In this document: in pieces, positions 45,257 to 55,200 of the stretch
How the letters are laid out: every line of letters starts with the position of its first letter
Numbering within the stretch: the first letter of the stretch is position 1
Assembly (NCBI GenBank): GCA_905221605.1
Contig: CAJNDS010002431.1
Location: forward strand, 351,089 to 415,088
Length of the DNA stretch: 64,000 nt
DNA from: Symbiodinium natans
Taxonomy: Eukaryota; Sar; Dinophyceae; Suessiales; Symbiodiniaceae
Direction of reading: 5' to 3'
The notes under the pieces: model-generated
The model's input: the letters and a program-made list of their open reading frames with translations, nothing else
What the model was told of the DNA's origin: nothing
The model's database searches: none
Program-made: the position numbers and the translations under genes

Positions 45257-45367
45257 ATGTTCCCTCCGTGGCTTGCCCATGCGGCTCAGACAAGCGGCGT
45301 GCGCGCCCCCGGGAAAATTTTCGAGACGGTTCGTAGCCGGCTCCCAAGTTTCAAGCAATGGATCTAA
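45257..45367 (+). CDS. Short open frame, 36 codons, possible terminal exon
   Basis: ATG at 45257 (MFPPWLAHAAQTSG) runs to TAA at 45365-45367 and ends in a basic amphipathic stretch (KIFETVRSRLPSFKQWI). It lies between a CCCTAAA array and a TTTAGGG array, the usual exon position here. It may be an exon using the acceptor CTCAG|ACA at about 45284 rather than a free-standing gene. No function suggested. Confidence 0.25.
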   Translation: MFPPWLAHAAQTSGVRAPGKIFETVRSRLPSFKQWI

Positions 45368-45609
45368 AGGACCCCGGGGCGAGCTTGGGGTTTAGGGTTT
45401 AGGGTTTAGGGTTTGGGGTTTAGGGTTTAGGGTTTAGGGTTTAGGGTTTAGGGATTCGGGTTTAGGGTTTAGGGCTTTGGGTTAGGGTAGTTCTGTACAT
45501 GAGGGTCCCTTTTTCGGTTCCTTATTATCAAGGTACTTCCCTGTATGCCGGACCCCCAAAAGGGACCCTGTTTTAGGGAAGCACCCGTATGAACCCTAAA
45601 CCCTAAACC

Positions 45610-47177
45610 ATGTGCATCCTCACACTCACACTCGATGCCCCGAGCGGCCTTTCTAGTGTGTGTTGTAGGGTTTCGCGTTAAGTGCGTGTCTTAGAGTAGT
45701 TGCATGGCCCCTTAGTATGGGCCCCCCAAAAAAGGGACCCCCCCCCCCCCCTTCTACCCCTGAAATACCACACAACACCCAAGGCCCATACTTCAGAACC
45801 CTTTAAAGGAGGCAAGGGACCATATGGCGGGCCCATGTAATTCCCTTAGAGTTTGAACCCTTAACCCAAAACCCTGAACCCTGAACCCTAAACCCTAAAC
45901 CCTAAACCCTAAACCCTAAACCCTAAACCCTAAACCCATTTGGGGTGTTTAGGGCTCAAGACCGCATAGGATATTCCAGACCGATGGAAGAAGCTCAACG
46001 TGGACACTCCACCGTGCGCTCCTCTCCGGAAATCCCGGGAGGGTTTAGGGTTTAGGGTTTAGGGCTTAGGGTTTAGGGTTTAGGGTTTAGGGTTTAGGGT
46101 TTAGGGTTTAGGTTTTCGGGTTGTCAACCCAGAAGACTTATAGAAGCCTCAGAAATCATGAAAGAGTGGAGCTTCTCTACATTATGGTCTTGGGGAGCTC
46201 GTAATGCTCCGAAGCCTTATTTGAGTTCCGTGGCGAGGCTGGGGGCAGTTGGAGAGTCCAGGTTCGAGGCTAGGTTTGTTTGCATAGAAGATTAGGTTTA
46301 GGGTTTAGGGCTTAGGGCTTAGGGCTTTAGGGTTTCGGGTTTAGGGTTTAGGGCGTTTTGAACTTGAGTTCTTCGGGGTTGATCCCAATTTGTCCTCTTT
46401 GGGGCAGGTACAAGTACTTCCCGAACCGCACGGCCAAGCAGACCCGCGTGTACTCGTTGCTGGATGCTTGGCAGCAAGGAGCGAGAAGCGAAGCTTCGAA
46501 GGTTGAGGGTTTAGGGTTTAGGGTTTAGGGTTTAGGGTTTAGGGTTTAGGGTTTAGGGTTTAGGGTTTACGGTTTAGGGTCGCAAACCTTAACAGCAGAA
46601 CTACGCAAATGATGTAAGGATGCCCTCTCATCCTTGATCCCTAACCAACACAGAGTCCTGTAAACAGCTGTAAAGTACCGAGCCTCTTTCTGCGAAGTTG
46701 CCTTCGTTGGGAACCAGACATGCTCACACGTGTACCCACCGCTCTGAGGTTTACGCTTAGAGCCCGGGGTTTACGGTGTATAATTAGACATCTTATTTCA
46801 AAGCTCAAACTCCTCCAAAACTCAACGCTCCAAGACTCCTAATCTCTGAGCCCTAAACCCTGCCAGCCAAAAACCTGTTTCCACCCGAAGCCAGAACCCT
46901 AAACCCCAAACCCCAAACCCCAATCCCCAAACCCCAAACCCTAAACCCTAAACCCTAAACCCTAAACCGGCCCTAAACCCTAAACCCTAAACCCTAAACC
47001 CCCAAAAGTGCAGCTCAGACCCTGATTGGGTTCACGGCCTTCGGCTGGCTCCTCGCCGAGGTGGACACTCTTGCCTTGCAGCGTTTAGGGCTTAGGGTTT
47101 AGGGTTTAGGGTGTAGGGTTTAGGGTTTACGGTTCAGGGTTTAGGGTTTAGGGTTACCTTGCAGCGTTGGGTCCTAG
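45610..47177 (+). CDS. Candidate six-exon gene, 132 aa, unknown function
   Basis: ATG 45610 (MCILTLTLDAPSGLS). Exons 45610-45655, 45980-46042, 46153-46261, 46408-46501, 47009-47082 and 47165-47177; the sum, 399 nt, is exactly 133 codons with TAG at 47175-47177. Donors are GTGTGT, GTTTAG, GTTCGA, GTTGAG and GTTTAG. The middle exons are strong: EWSFSTLWSWGARNAP and YKYFPNRTAKQTRVYSLL. The last intron (47083-47164) is flanked by an exact 12-bp direct repeat. The tiny last exon is the least certain part. Product mixed basic, no membrane segment seen, no family recognised. Confidence 0.5.
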
Positions 47178-47500
47178 GTAGGGATCTGTATTCGGAGTCC
47201 CGTACTATCGGAAGCCCTAAGCCCTAACACTCTGAAAACCCTGAAAACTCTGGAGCCCTAAATTCCCTACAGGCCCTACCCTCTACCCTGAAAACCCTGA
47301 AACCATTAGAGACCTAAATGCCCTAAAAACCTAAACCTTTTGGATCGTCAGGGCTTCAGGGTTTTTATGGCTCAGGGTCGGGGAGATGCAACCAAAAACC
47401 CTGTCAAATCCACAAGCTAAACACGTTCCGGCCGCCGTGGTTTAGACCCTCTTCATCATTCTAAGGGTTGGGGTTTTAGGGTTTATGTGGGGCGTTTCCG

Positions 47501-47826
47501 ATGCCGGCTGAAAGTCCTCGACGTGTTGGCTTTCTGTTTGGGTGAGACGTGGACTGAAAGCCCCTAGTTGTGTTCAACATGTGCTTTGGGGTTTAGAGTT
47601 TAGGGCTTGTATGCCGGGTGAGTGTGTGTAGATGTTGTGGGGGGGGGGAGGGGGAGGATGGGGAGGGGAGTGGGCTTTAAGGAGTGAACGCAAGGAGAAA
47701 GACGCCGCGTCACGCTTTCTACTTGTCACGCTTCTGGTATGTAGCATGCGAGTTCCCACTCGCCAGGTCATCGATCGCCACAACGAGAGCAAGGAAGAGA
47801 TGTGGAAGGAGTATGCCAGGACGTGA
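47501..47826 (+). CDS. Small three-exon gene, 51 aa
   Basis: ATG 47501 (MPAESPRRVGFLFG), exons 47501-47541, 47682-47736 and 47767-47826; 156 nt make 52 codons with TGA at 47824-47826. Donors are GTGAGA and GTATGT, close to the general eukaryotic consensus. The second intron (47737-47766) is only 30 nt, GTATGT to CCAG. The product is charged with a short hydrophobic centre (SRFLLVTLLVID) and a C-terminal helix-like stretch (NESKEEMWKEYAR). Size and shape recall small accessory subunits of mitochondrial complexes, but this is a guess. The gene could be the 3' end of a longer one if the ATG is internal. Confidence 0.45.
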
Positions 47827-48210
47827 CCCCATAAACATCCAAAGCCCTAAACCTTAAGACCCTAAGCCACACAAGCGCCTCATAAGCCTCAAACCCTCGG
47901 TTTAGTGTTTAGGGTGTAGGGTGTTAGGGTGTTAGGGTTTAGGGTTTAAGGTCCACAGACCTTATAGTGCAAACCTCCAAACCCATCCCTCATAGCCCCT
48001 AAGCTCCGAAGCTTGTAGCCTGCAAGACCTGAACCATGAGGCGCACACCAGTATCGCAGTCGAAGGCGTGATAAATAGCTGAAAGATACACCTTAAGATT
48101 GCATCTCACACATGGGGCCCTAAGCCGCAGAAATTAGGAAACACAAAGGGCAGTTTGTTTGGTTTGTCTAACTAGGTTTCCGGGCAACCTAGTGTGATAC
48201 TGAGTTCAAG
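47827..48210. other. Spacer after the 51-aa gene
   Basis: A few degenerate telomeric units to about 47950, then unique sequence with no supported exon. The first 100 bp would be the 3' UTR of the small gene. Confidence 0.45.
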
Positions 48211-50241
48211 AAGACGAAAGGCATCAGAATTTGCAGAACTTCAGAGCCTCACTTGGGTTGAGGAAAAACATGTGGGCTGTTCAAACTATAGCTTCTTTGT
48301 TTGGAAATAAGGCTTGTACGGTGTAACTGGCTTCATACGGCTCACGGGCTTTGTTTCCCCATTTCATGTTTTCTTTTCTCGTGCTTAAAAGCTGTACAAC
48401 TACGTAGGGGTACTTGGGAATGATTTTAGTTTTTGGGTACTATATTTCCTAAGAAGCCGCCAAAAATGATGGGCATGTCCCACAATAGGGGTACCCCGTT
48501 TATACCCCAAACATAATAGAATACCCTTAAAGGGACTCCCACAAAGAGCACCCCCTATTTTCGGAAACCCCCAAATCTGTTTGATTAGGACTATGAACCT
48601 CCTTAGTATGATACCAGAAGGTTGAGCCTGAAGGGTTTAGGGTTTAGGCTTTAAGGTTTAGGACTCAGGATTCAGGGTTCAGGGTTCAGAGTTCAGGGTT
48701 AGGGTTTAGGGTTTAGGGTTTAGGGTTTAGGGTTTAGGGTTTAGGGTTTGGGGTTTGGGGTTTGGGGTTTGGGTTTAGGTGCCCTCAACCCCTGAACCTT
48801 AAACCTGCTTGGGGACCCGAAACCCCCAAGCGCCAGGACGCACATGACGTTTACCCAGGCAACCGTGAACCTTGGCAGTGCTTGAGCAGGGCTACTTTTC
48901 AAGCCACGTGTTTTCTGCTTAGGGTTGAGGGTGGAGGGTTTAGGGTTTAGGGTTTAGGGTTTAGGGTTTAGGGTTCGTGGGGTTTAGGGTTTTTTTGTGT
49001 TTAAGGGGCTTTCCAAGCACCTGAATGTATTTGTAGGGCTCAAGGCACTTTGTAGGCTTCTGGGGACTTCACGGCCATTAGGGTTCACAGGAGGTTAACG
49101 GGGCTTTTGTGTACGGGGTGCAGGATGTACAGGGTTTTCAGGCTTATAGGGTTTAGGCTTTAGTGGTTAGGGCTCATTCAGTTTAAGGGGCTGGGGTTTT
49201 GGGGCTTCGTGTACCTTAAGCCTTGAACCTCAAAACCGAGGCCGTCCATGTTGCAGAATCTTTCAGGACACGCTGGAGGGCTGAACCCTCTCTCTCCTTC
49301 ACCCTAAACTGGGTACTGCTTTGGGATAGTTTCAAGTTTCCCTTCTTTTCTTTTTAAGGGAACCTATTCATAAACAATCTTCAAAGGGCTTTGAAAGCAC
49401 CACCCAGTAAATAAGCCTTTTCACCCCAGAAATCTCTACATTCCTAAAACGCTTGGGAGAGCCAAGGAACAGGAACCAGCAGGATGCGAGGGGCCTCAGC
49501 CATCCCTGATCTTGCGGTTTTGGGGTTTAGGATTTGGGGTTTGGGGTTTAGGGTTTAGGGTGTAGGGTTTAGGGTTTAGGGTCCAGGGTTTAGGGTTTAG
49601 GGTTTGGGATTTAGGGTTTAGGAGTGGACCCCGGGGGTTTGTATTGTTTCTGGGCCCTCCAGGGCTCGCTCTTGTAGGGCTTAGGATCTGTGATTTAGAG
49701 ACGATGTGTGTGTGACTTCCCGGTGCTTAATTGGGGTGGACGGCAGAGGGGTTTAGGGCTTAAGGTTTAGGGTCTAGGGTTTAGGGTTTTGGGTTTTGGG
49801 CCAAGTTTAGGGTTTAGGGTTTAGGGCAAATTAAAGGGTGAAGGGCGAAGGGTAAAGGGTTTAGGGTTTGGGGCTTATGGTTTAGGACCGTAGTTAAGGG
49901 GAGGAGTGAATCTGGGCAAGTCTATGTTGTGAGGAATGGCGACCAAAGTATCCGAGAGCGCAAGACCTGACCCCAAACCTCAATTGTCAGAAAGCCTAGG
50001 CTGCCCCACCTTAACCCTAAACCCTAAACCCTAAAACTGACCCTAGACCCTAAACCCTAAACCCTAAACCCTAAACCCTAAACCCTAAACCCTAAACCCT
50101 AAACCCTAAACCCTAAACCCTAAACCCTAAACCCTAGCCCCACCTCTCAGGCTTAGGGCTCTTTCTGTTCGAGGGGCTTTCCTTTCTTCGCATGTTCAAA
50201 ATGCAGTTTCTCATGGAGAGTTGGGTGTCTGACTTTTTGAA
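48211..50241 (+). CDS. Exons of an unrecognised gene
   Basis: Open stretches with fitting splice sites: 48211-48256 (KTKGIRICRTSEPHL), 48831-48923 (AHDVYPGNREPWQCLSRAT; 31 codons in phase 0), 49257-49279, about 49458-49514 and 50151-50241 (RMFKMQFLMESWVSDFLK). The last is the firmest and stays open past 50260. An ATG at 49936 (MATKVSESARPDPKPQ) in a G-to-C block could be a start. The exons cannot be joined with confidence and may belong to two genes. Confidence 0.33.
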
Positions 50242-50633
50242 GTATGGCAAAAAGACAAAAATTCTGAACCCTAAACCCTGGTGTGTTAAGATGTAAGGTT
50301 TGTGCGTGGACACAGGCGCCCGACTTGACCAAATGTGCGATTATAAGTTTCAGGGGTTAGGGTTTCAGGGTTTCTGACTTTCAGGGATTAGAGCTTAGGG
50401 TTTAGGATTTGGGGTTTACTGAAGGGTTTAGGGCAGATTTGTGATGAAAGGGTTCAGAGCTCAGAGTGTAAGTGTTTCATGGTTCCGGTTTCGGGGGTCT
50501 AAGGCTGCCGTTTGGGGTTTAGGGTTTAGGGCTCAGGGTTTAGGATTCAGGGTTTCGGGTTTACCCCTAAACCCTCAACCCTAAACCCTAAACGAGACCC
50601 CAGAACAACCCAGAAAACCCAGGCCCCAAGTAG

Positions 50634-51668
50634 TCATGTCTGCCACCGTCTGCCAAGCCCCTCATCGACATCATGATGCCCTAAACCCTAAGCCCTGAGC
50701 CCTAAACCCTAGACCCTAAACCCTAAACCCTAAACCCTAGCCCTAAACCCTAATTAAACCCTAAACCCCAAACCATAAACCCTAAACCCCAGGCCTTCAG
50801 AGACATCATGATGAAAGCCCGCCGAAAGCGTTTGGGCTTGCCTGCAGAGGCCGAGTTTTGGGGCTTCGGGTTTAGATACAGGGGCCTTAATCATGAGATT
50901 TGTTTTTTTTTTTTTTTTTTTTGGGGGGGGGGGTGGTATTTTCACACAATTATGAAGGGACATAAGGGAATGCTATTAGTAATCCTTCCGACCCGACATT
51001 AGATGTTAAGGTCTGCCCCCTTGGGATTTGTGTGCATTTTCCCTTTTTCGGGTTTAGGATTTAGGGTCTCGGGTTTAGGGTTTAGGGTTTAGGGTTTGCC
51101 CTTGGGATGCTGTGTTTTTGTTCCCTCCTTTGGCCTAAGAAGATGATATTTAGGAATCCTTTGGTATGCTCCCGCTTATACTAACCTTAATGGGGTTTTA
51201 AGGACTGTTAGTACACGGGAGAACATCCCAAGGAATCTTGTTTCAGAAGGTTTTAAAGGGCCAACCTACTTCAAGCCTGCAAGGATATGGGGGTTTACGA
51301 AAATACCCCAACCATAGACCCCCAAATAGTAGGATCCCCCGATAATAAGGACCCCAATAAGGTACCCCTAAACCCTAAAGCCTAAACCCTAAACCCTAAA
51401 CCCCCTATTTTCAGAAACCCCCATATCTCGCGCTACGAATTGGGGACTTGGGGTGTATAGAGTTACGGAAAATAGACCCTGTGAAAAACCAGCCCATGAA
51501 GACTAACCCCCCAAACCATTCTGAGGATTTAGGGTTTAGGGTTTAGGGTTTAGGATTTAGGGTTTAGGGTTTAGGGTTTACGGTACTTGGCCGGCCCCGC
51601 TGCCCTCGACCCAATACACCAAGCAGGCGCCAGGCAGCGTCGAGATCAACGATCCCTTTGACGAGTGA
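50634..51668 (+). CDS. 3' exons of an unrecognised gene, stop at 51668
   Basis: Exon 50634-50678 reads LPPSAKPLIDIMM. The same IDIMM codons recur at 50802-50813 and continue as KARRKRLGLPAEAEF. Between the two copies lies a CCCTAAA block. The terminal exon 51575-51668 reads LPSTQYTKQAPGSVEIND and ends PFDE followed by TGA 51666-51668; its acceptor TTTAG|GG lies inside a telomeric array. Function unknown. The copia element begins 396 bp downstream. Confidence 0.38.
51160..51241. repeat. Palindromic element, family 4, copy b
   Basis: GGTATGCTCCCGCTTATACT ... ACACGGGAGAACATCCC, with the same ACTAACCTTAA / GGACTGTTAG core as 20181-20282. Confidence 0.7.
51285..51426. repeat. MITE-like element, family 3, copy b
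   Basis: ATATGGGGGTTTACGAAAAT at the left and the inverse TATTTTCAGAAACCCCCATA at the right, 142 bp, with a short CCCTAAA block inside. Confidence 0.75.
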
Positions 51669-52064
51669 AGTCGCAAACACAAAAAAGGGGCATTCTGGGG
51701 AGTAGGGTTGAGGGTTTGGGGCTTCAGTCTCGCGAGTGGCTTAGCGTTTGGGTGTAGTCAGAATGCCGAGTGGTTTGCTCTTGATCCACGTTTTTTTGAC
51801 TACGACGCTTTAGCTTCAATCCTAGGACACCGGGCAGGCGAACGAGATTTGGCCGTTGGAGGGTATCGAGGTCTGAATATCTAGGGCTCGAATTGAGGTG
51901 TTAGGGTTTAGGTTTCCCCTAAACCCTAAACCCTAATTCAACCCTAAACCCTAAACCCAAGTTTTTAGGGAATGGCGCCAAGGCGTCCTAACCCCTCAGC
52001 CGTGTGAGGATTTGGGCTTTGGGGTGTGATAGGTCCAACATCGCGGGGTGGCCAGGCTCACTAG
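51669..52064. other. Spacer between the last + strand exon and the retrotransposon
   Basis: This 396-bp stretch holds two short telomeric blocks (about 51900-51960) and otherwise unique sequence with no convincing exon. It ends in CTAG (52061-52064), the left copy of the target-site duplication of the copia element. Confidence 0.6.
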
Positions 52065-52243
52065 TGTAGTCGAAACTACAGTGGCCGCTCCTACTCTAAG
52101 CAAGGCCTTTTCTTCCTTGCTGCCGGCTTGAGCCACCGCATGGTGGCAGCATATATCCTGAGGGAAACTTCGGAGGAAGTTCCTTGTGCAACTCTGCTTT
52201 CCTGAGGGAAACGGTTTGGGAATCAGCCTCAACACAAAACACA
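52065..52243 (-). repeat. 3' LTR of the copia element
   Basis: 179 bp, TG...CA ends on either strand. The element-sense end TGTAGTTTCGACTACA is a 5-bp stem hairpin. The pol stop codon lies only 4 bp outside it (CCGG between), so there is no clear polypurine tract. Confidence 0.9.
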
Positions 52244-52247
52244 CCGG

Positions 52248-55200
52248 TCACACTCTAAATTCCCAAAACGTTAGGAACATACTCTCGGAGAAGCGTCTTG
52301 CTTCCCGCTCCAGGGCCTTGGCCTGAAGAGCATGTCCTTCCTCTGCTATCGCCCAAAAACCTTTGTCAAGAACGTATCTTAGATATGTTCCTGGATGCTG
52401 CTTCGTAAGTGGATCCGATAACATAGATCTTGTGTCGATCCAGCGGATGGTTCCGCCTGTCTGTGCCAAATCTGCCTTTATGACTGCAAGGTCAATGGCA
52501 GTTCGCTTGTCGCTAACATACGAAGCTGTACACGCGCATTTGTTAACGGCATCAAAAAGAGATTTGGAGTCCACTGCAGCAAGAAAAGGTAACCTACCTG
52601 CTACTTCTCTCCAGTCACTCGCCGAAAGCATGCCGTAAAAGGCTTCCATGAAGAGTAATCGGTGCCAGTGAATGCTGCCGAGCCCTGCTTGTAGAGCTTG
52701 TCCTTCCGCAGCAAGCGTGTCCACCGTCTTCCTCTTCAGCCGGTAACTCTTCCACGAAGCCACCGTAGCCATCGCCGGCTGCTCCGTCTCGGAAAGAGAG
52801 CGGTCGTGGTACAGGATGATCTGGCCACCCTGGCTGCTGAGATTCTGGAGTTGGGCGAGACTGCTGTGGATCTTCTGGTTGGTGATCTTCTCGTCGTGAC
52901 ATTTGTTGAACACTGTCCTTCCTGTCCACGGTTGGTCTTGAAGAACTCGTATTCCATGGCCATCGGACCAGTCATCTTCAACCATGCCACTCTTGATCTC
53001 CCCGTCGGGCTCAGGAGCGAAGAAGGAGATCTGTCTCTTCCTGTCCAGGCTGTGGAGGTCTGGTCCACCTGGCGCCGCGCCAGGGTGGAACGTCGTGCGC
53101 CTTGGTTGAACGTGGTGCCTCACCCACTCTCCTTCGGTTTCTTCCCAGTAGTCATCGGGATGGTCTTCAATCCAGGGCTGATCTCTAGTGTTACCCCAGG
53201 CAGCATCCGTCACTACCGAGATGCGCAGTCGTTCCGGCGCAATCGGCATGACCTTGATGCCAAGATGGGCGTACTTTCTAGCCTCTTCACTGATCTTGTT
53301 GGCTTCGACCAGGTCCTGAACTCTGGGCTCTGGGAAGGCTTGTTGCAACAAGGCCACTCTTCCGGCAATATCACACCGGGTCTCCTTTGACAACCAGGAT
53401 AAAACACCCAATGAACTTCTCAAGGCTTCAATTTCTTGGGGGGTGCACTTGGAATACCGCTGTTGCTTTCTTTTTCGGGTCAGGGCTATGATCTGGATCT
53501 TCTCCTTCACGTAGAAGGCCTGACTCACCTTGATGGACCCGTCGGCCTGCAGTTCAATGTCCTTACCAGTGAATCTGCCCGTGCCCCTCTGGTTCTTGCC
53601 TAACTTGTGCTCGGCGGCTATGCTTGCTATGTTGGCCCAATGTCTTTCGTTGCCACCGTGTAACAAGTCATCAGTCGCAACACCGATGACACCTTCAAGT
53701 TCAGGGGTTTCGGGATCAGCACCGCCATGCAAGAAGTACAGACACGGATCTGCTTGACTTGCCTTGTATCCTAGTTGTCTGAGCTTTCGGTCGAGATGCT
53801 GGTACCAAGCGTAAGGCCCGTCTGTGAGACCATAACAAGTTTTCAGCAGTCGCAACAACTGACTTGCTTTGGCGCCTGGTATGCCCTCCTTCGGCTGTTT
53901 GCAGTAGAGCTCACGCTTGATGGCATCCCCTGAATGAAAGGCTTGTGTGAAATCCAAGAAACCTGGATCCCAACCCAAACTGGCGAGAACTTGAAGCAGG
54001 AATATCACTGTATCCCTGTTGATCTGAGGCGTGGTGCTTTCAACGTCCAGCGCCGATTCTTCTGAGTATCCCTTCATGACATGTCGACACTTTGCTTTAC
54101 AAGGGCCATGAGTGTCATCATTCAGCAACAGCCCTTCACTCTCAGCGCCGGCGACCTCTGCTGGCTCCAAGGGCTTCTTTGTCAAGACGTATCTGGACTC
54201 CATCACTTTCTCTGGCTTCTCTCTGAGAATCTGCTCGGACTCAGCTGAGCTCAGCAACTCGTATGCCCTGGTGCCGAGATTGTTGTTGATTTCTTTCAGA
54301 ATGGCTCGCTGCAACTTGACCGCATCCGCTCCTTTGAAGTCGGTCGCTCTGACCTCCTTCTTTTGTCGAGCCCTTGCTAACGTTTGAAGATGTAGAGCAT
54401 AAACTTCAAGAAGATGTACTCGACTACGTTTTCCAGGAGGTTCTGGCTCTCTGTCTTCTGGACCCCTCTTGTTGTCAGCAAACCCAGACGACCCTGTAGC
54501 ACTTGCCCCTGAAGAACCCTGGCCTCGCTCGTGGTTCTCATTCTCGTCGACGTCGATGCCGCGGTCGAAGAGCTCTTCACCTGGCAGGAAGGGAAGAGGG
54601 CCTACAGGTTCAAGAGCGGGAACTTCAGGTTGTTCTCTTTCTGGTTCACCTCTCGGTTCGGTTGGGGGTTCTGTAAGACCAGGAGGAGGCCCTAGTGGTT
54701 CTTTTGCATGTTCATATTCTCCGGTTTTCTGTCGTACTCTACGTAGAGGAGGGACTCCGGATACTGGTTCAGGGCCTTGGAGAGGATTAGTATCATCATG
54801 TGGTTCGTTGGCTTGGAGATCATCTTCAAGTTCGCCCGGCATCTCATAGTCTCCTGTTAGGTCTACGAACCCCTTCTTTGGAAGCTTCTCGAAGTCCTGC
54901 CGGGCTTTGGAAATACCACGCAACCAACCTGAAATGGACATATTCTCTTCAGCTGTTGCATGTCGAACACGTTCAGGGGCTGCCTTAATCAAGGTGTTGC
55001 TATAGGCGATCCAGATGGCATTGGGAAGAGATGTCATCACGATTCGCCCAGGCCCAGTCCAATATGATTGCCTCGTCTTCTTTGTGCTTCCAGCGCCCCT
55101 CCGCCAAAAGTAGACTGCCTGGCCGACTTCGAAATCGCAAAGCTTACGTGGTCCAGCTAGTGTAGCGGCTCTCAGGGCTTGGTCACAGTCCGATTCATGA

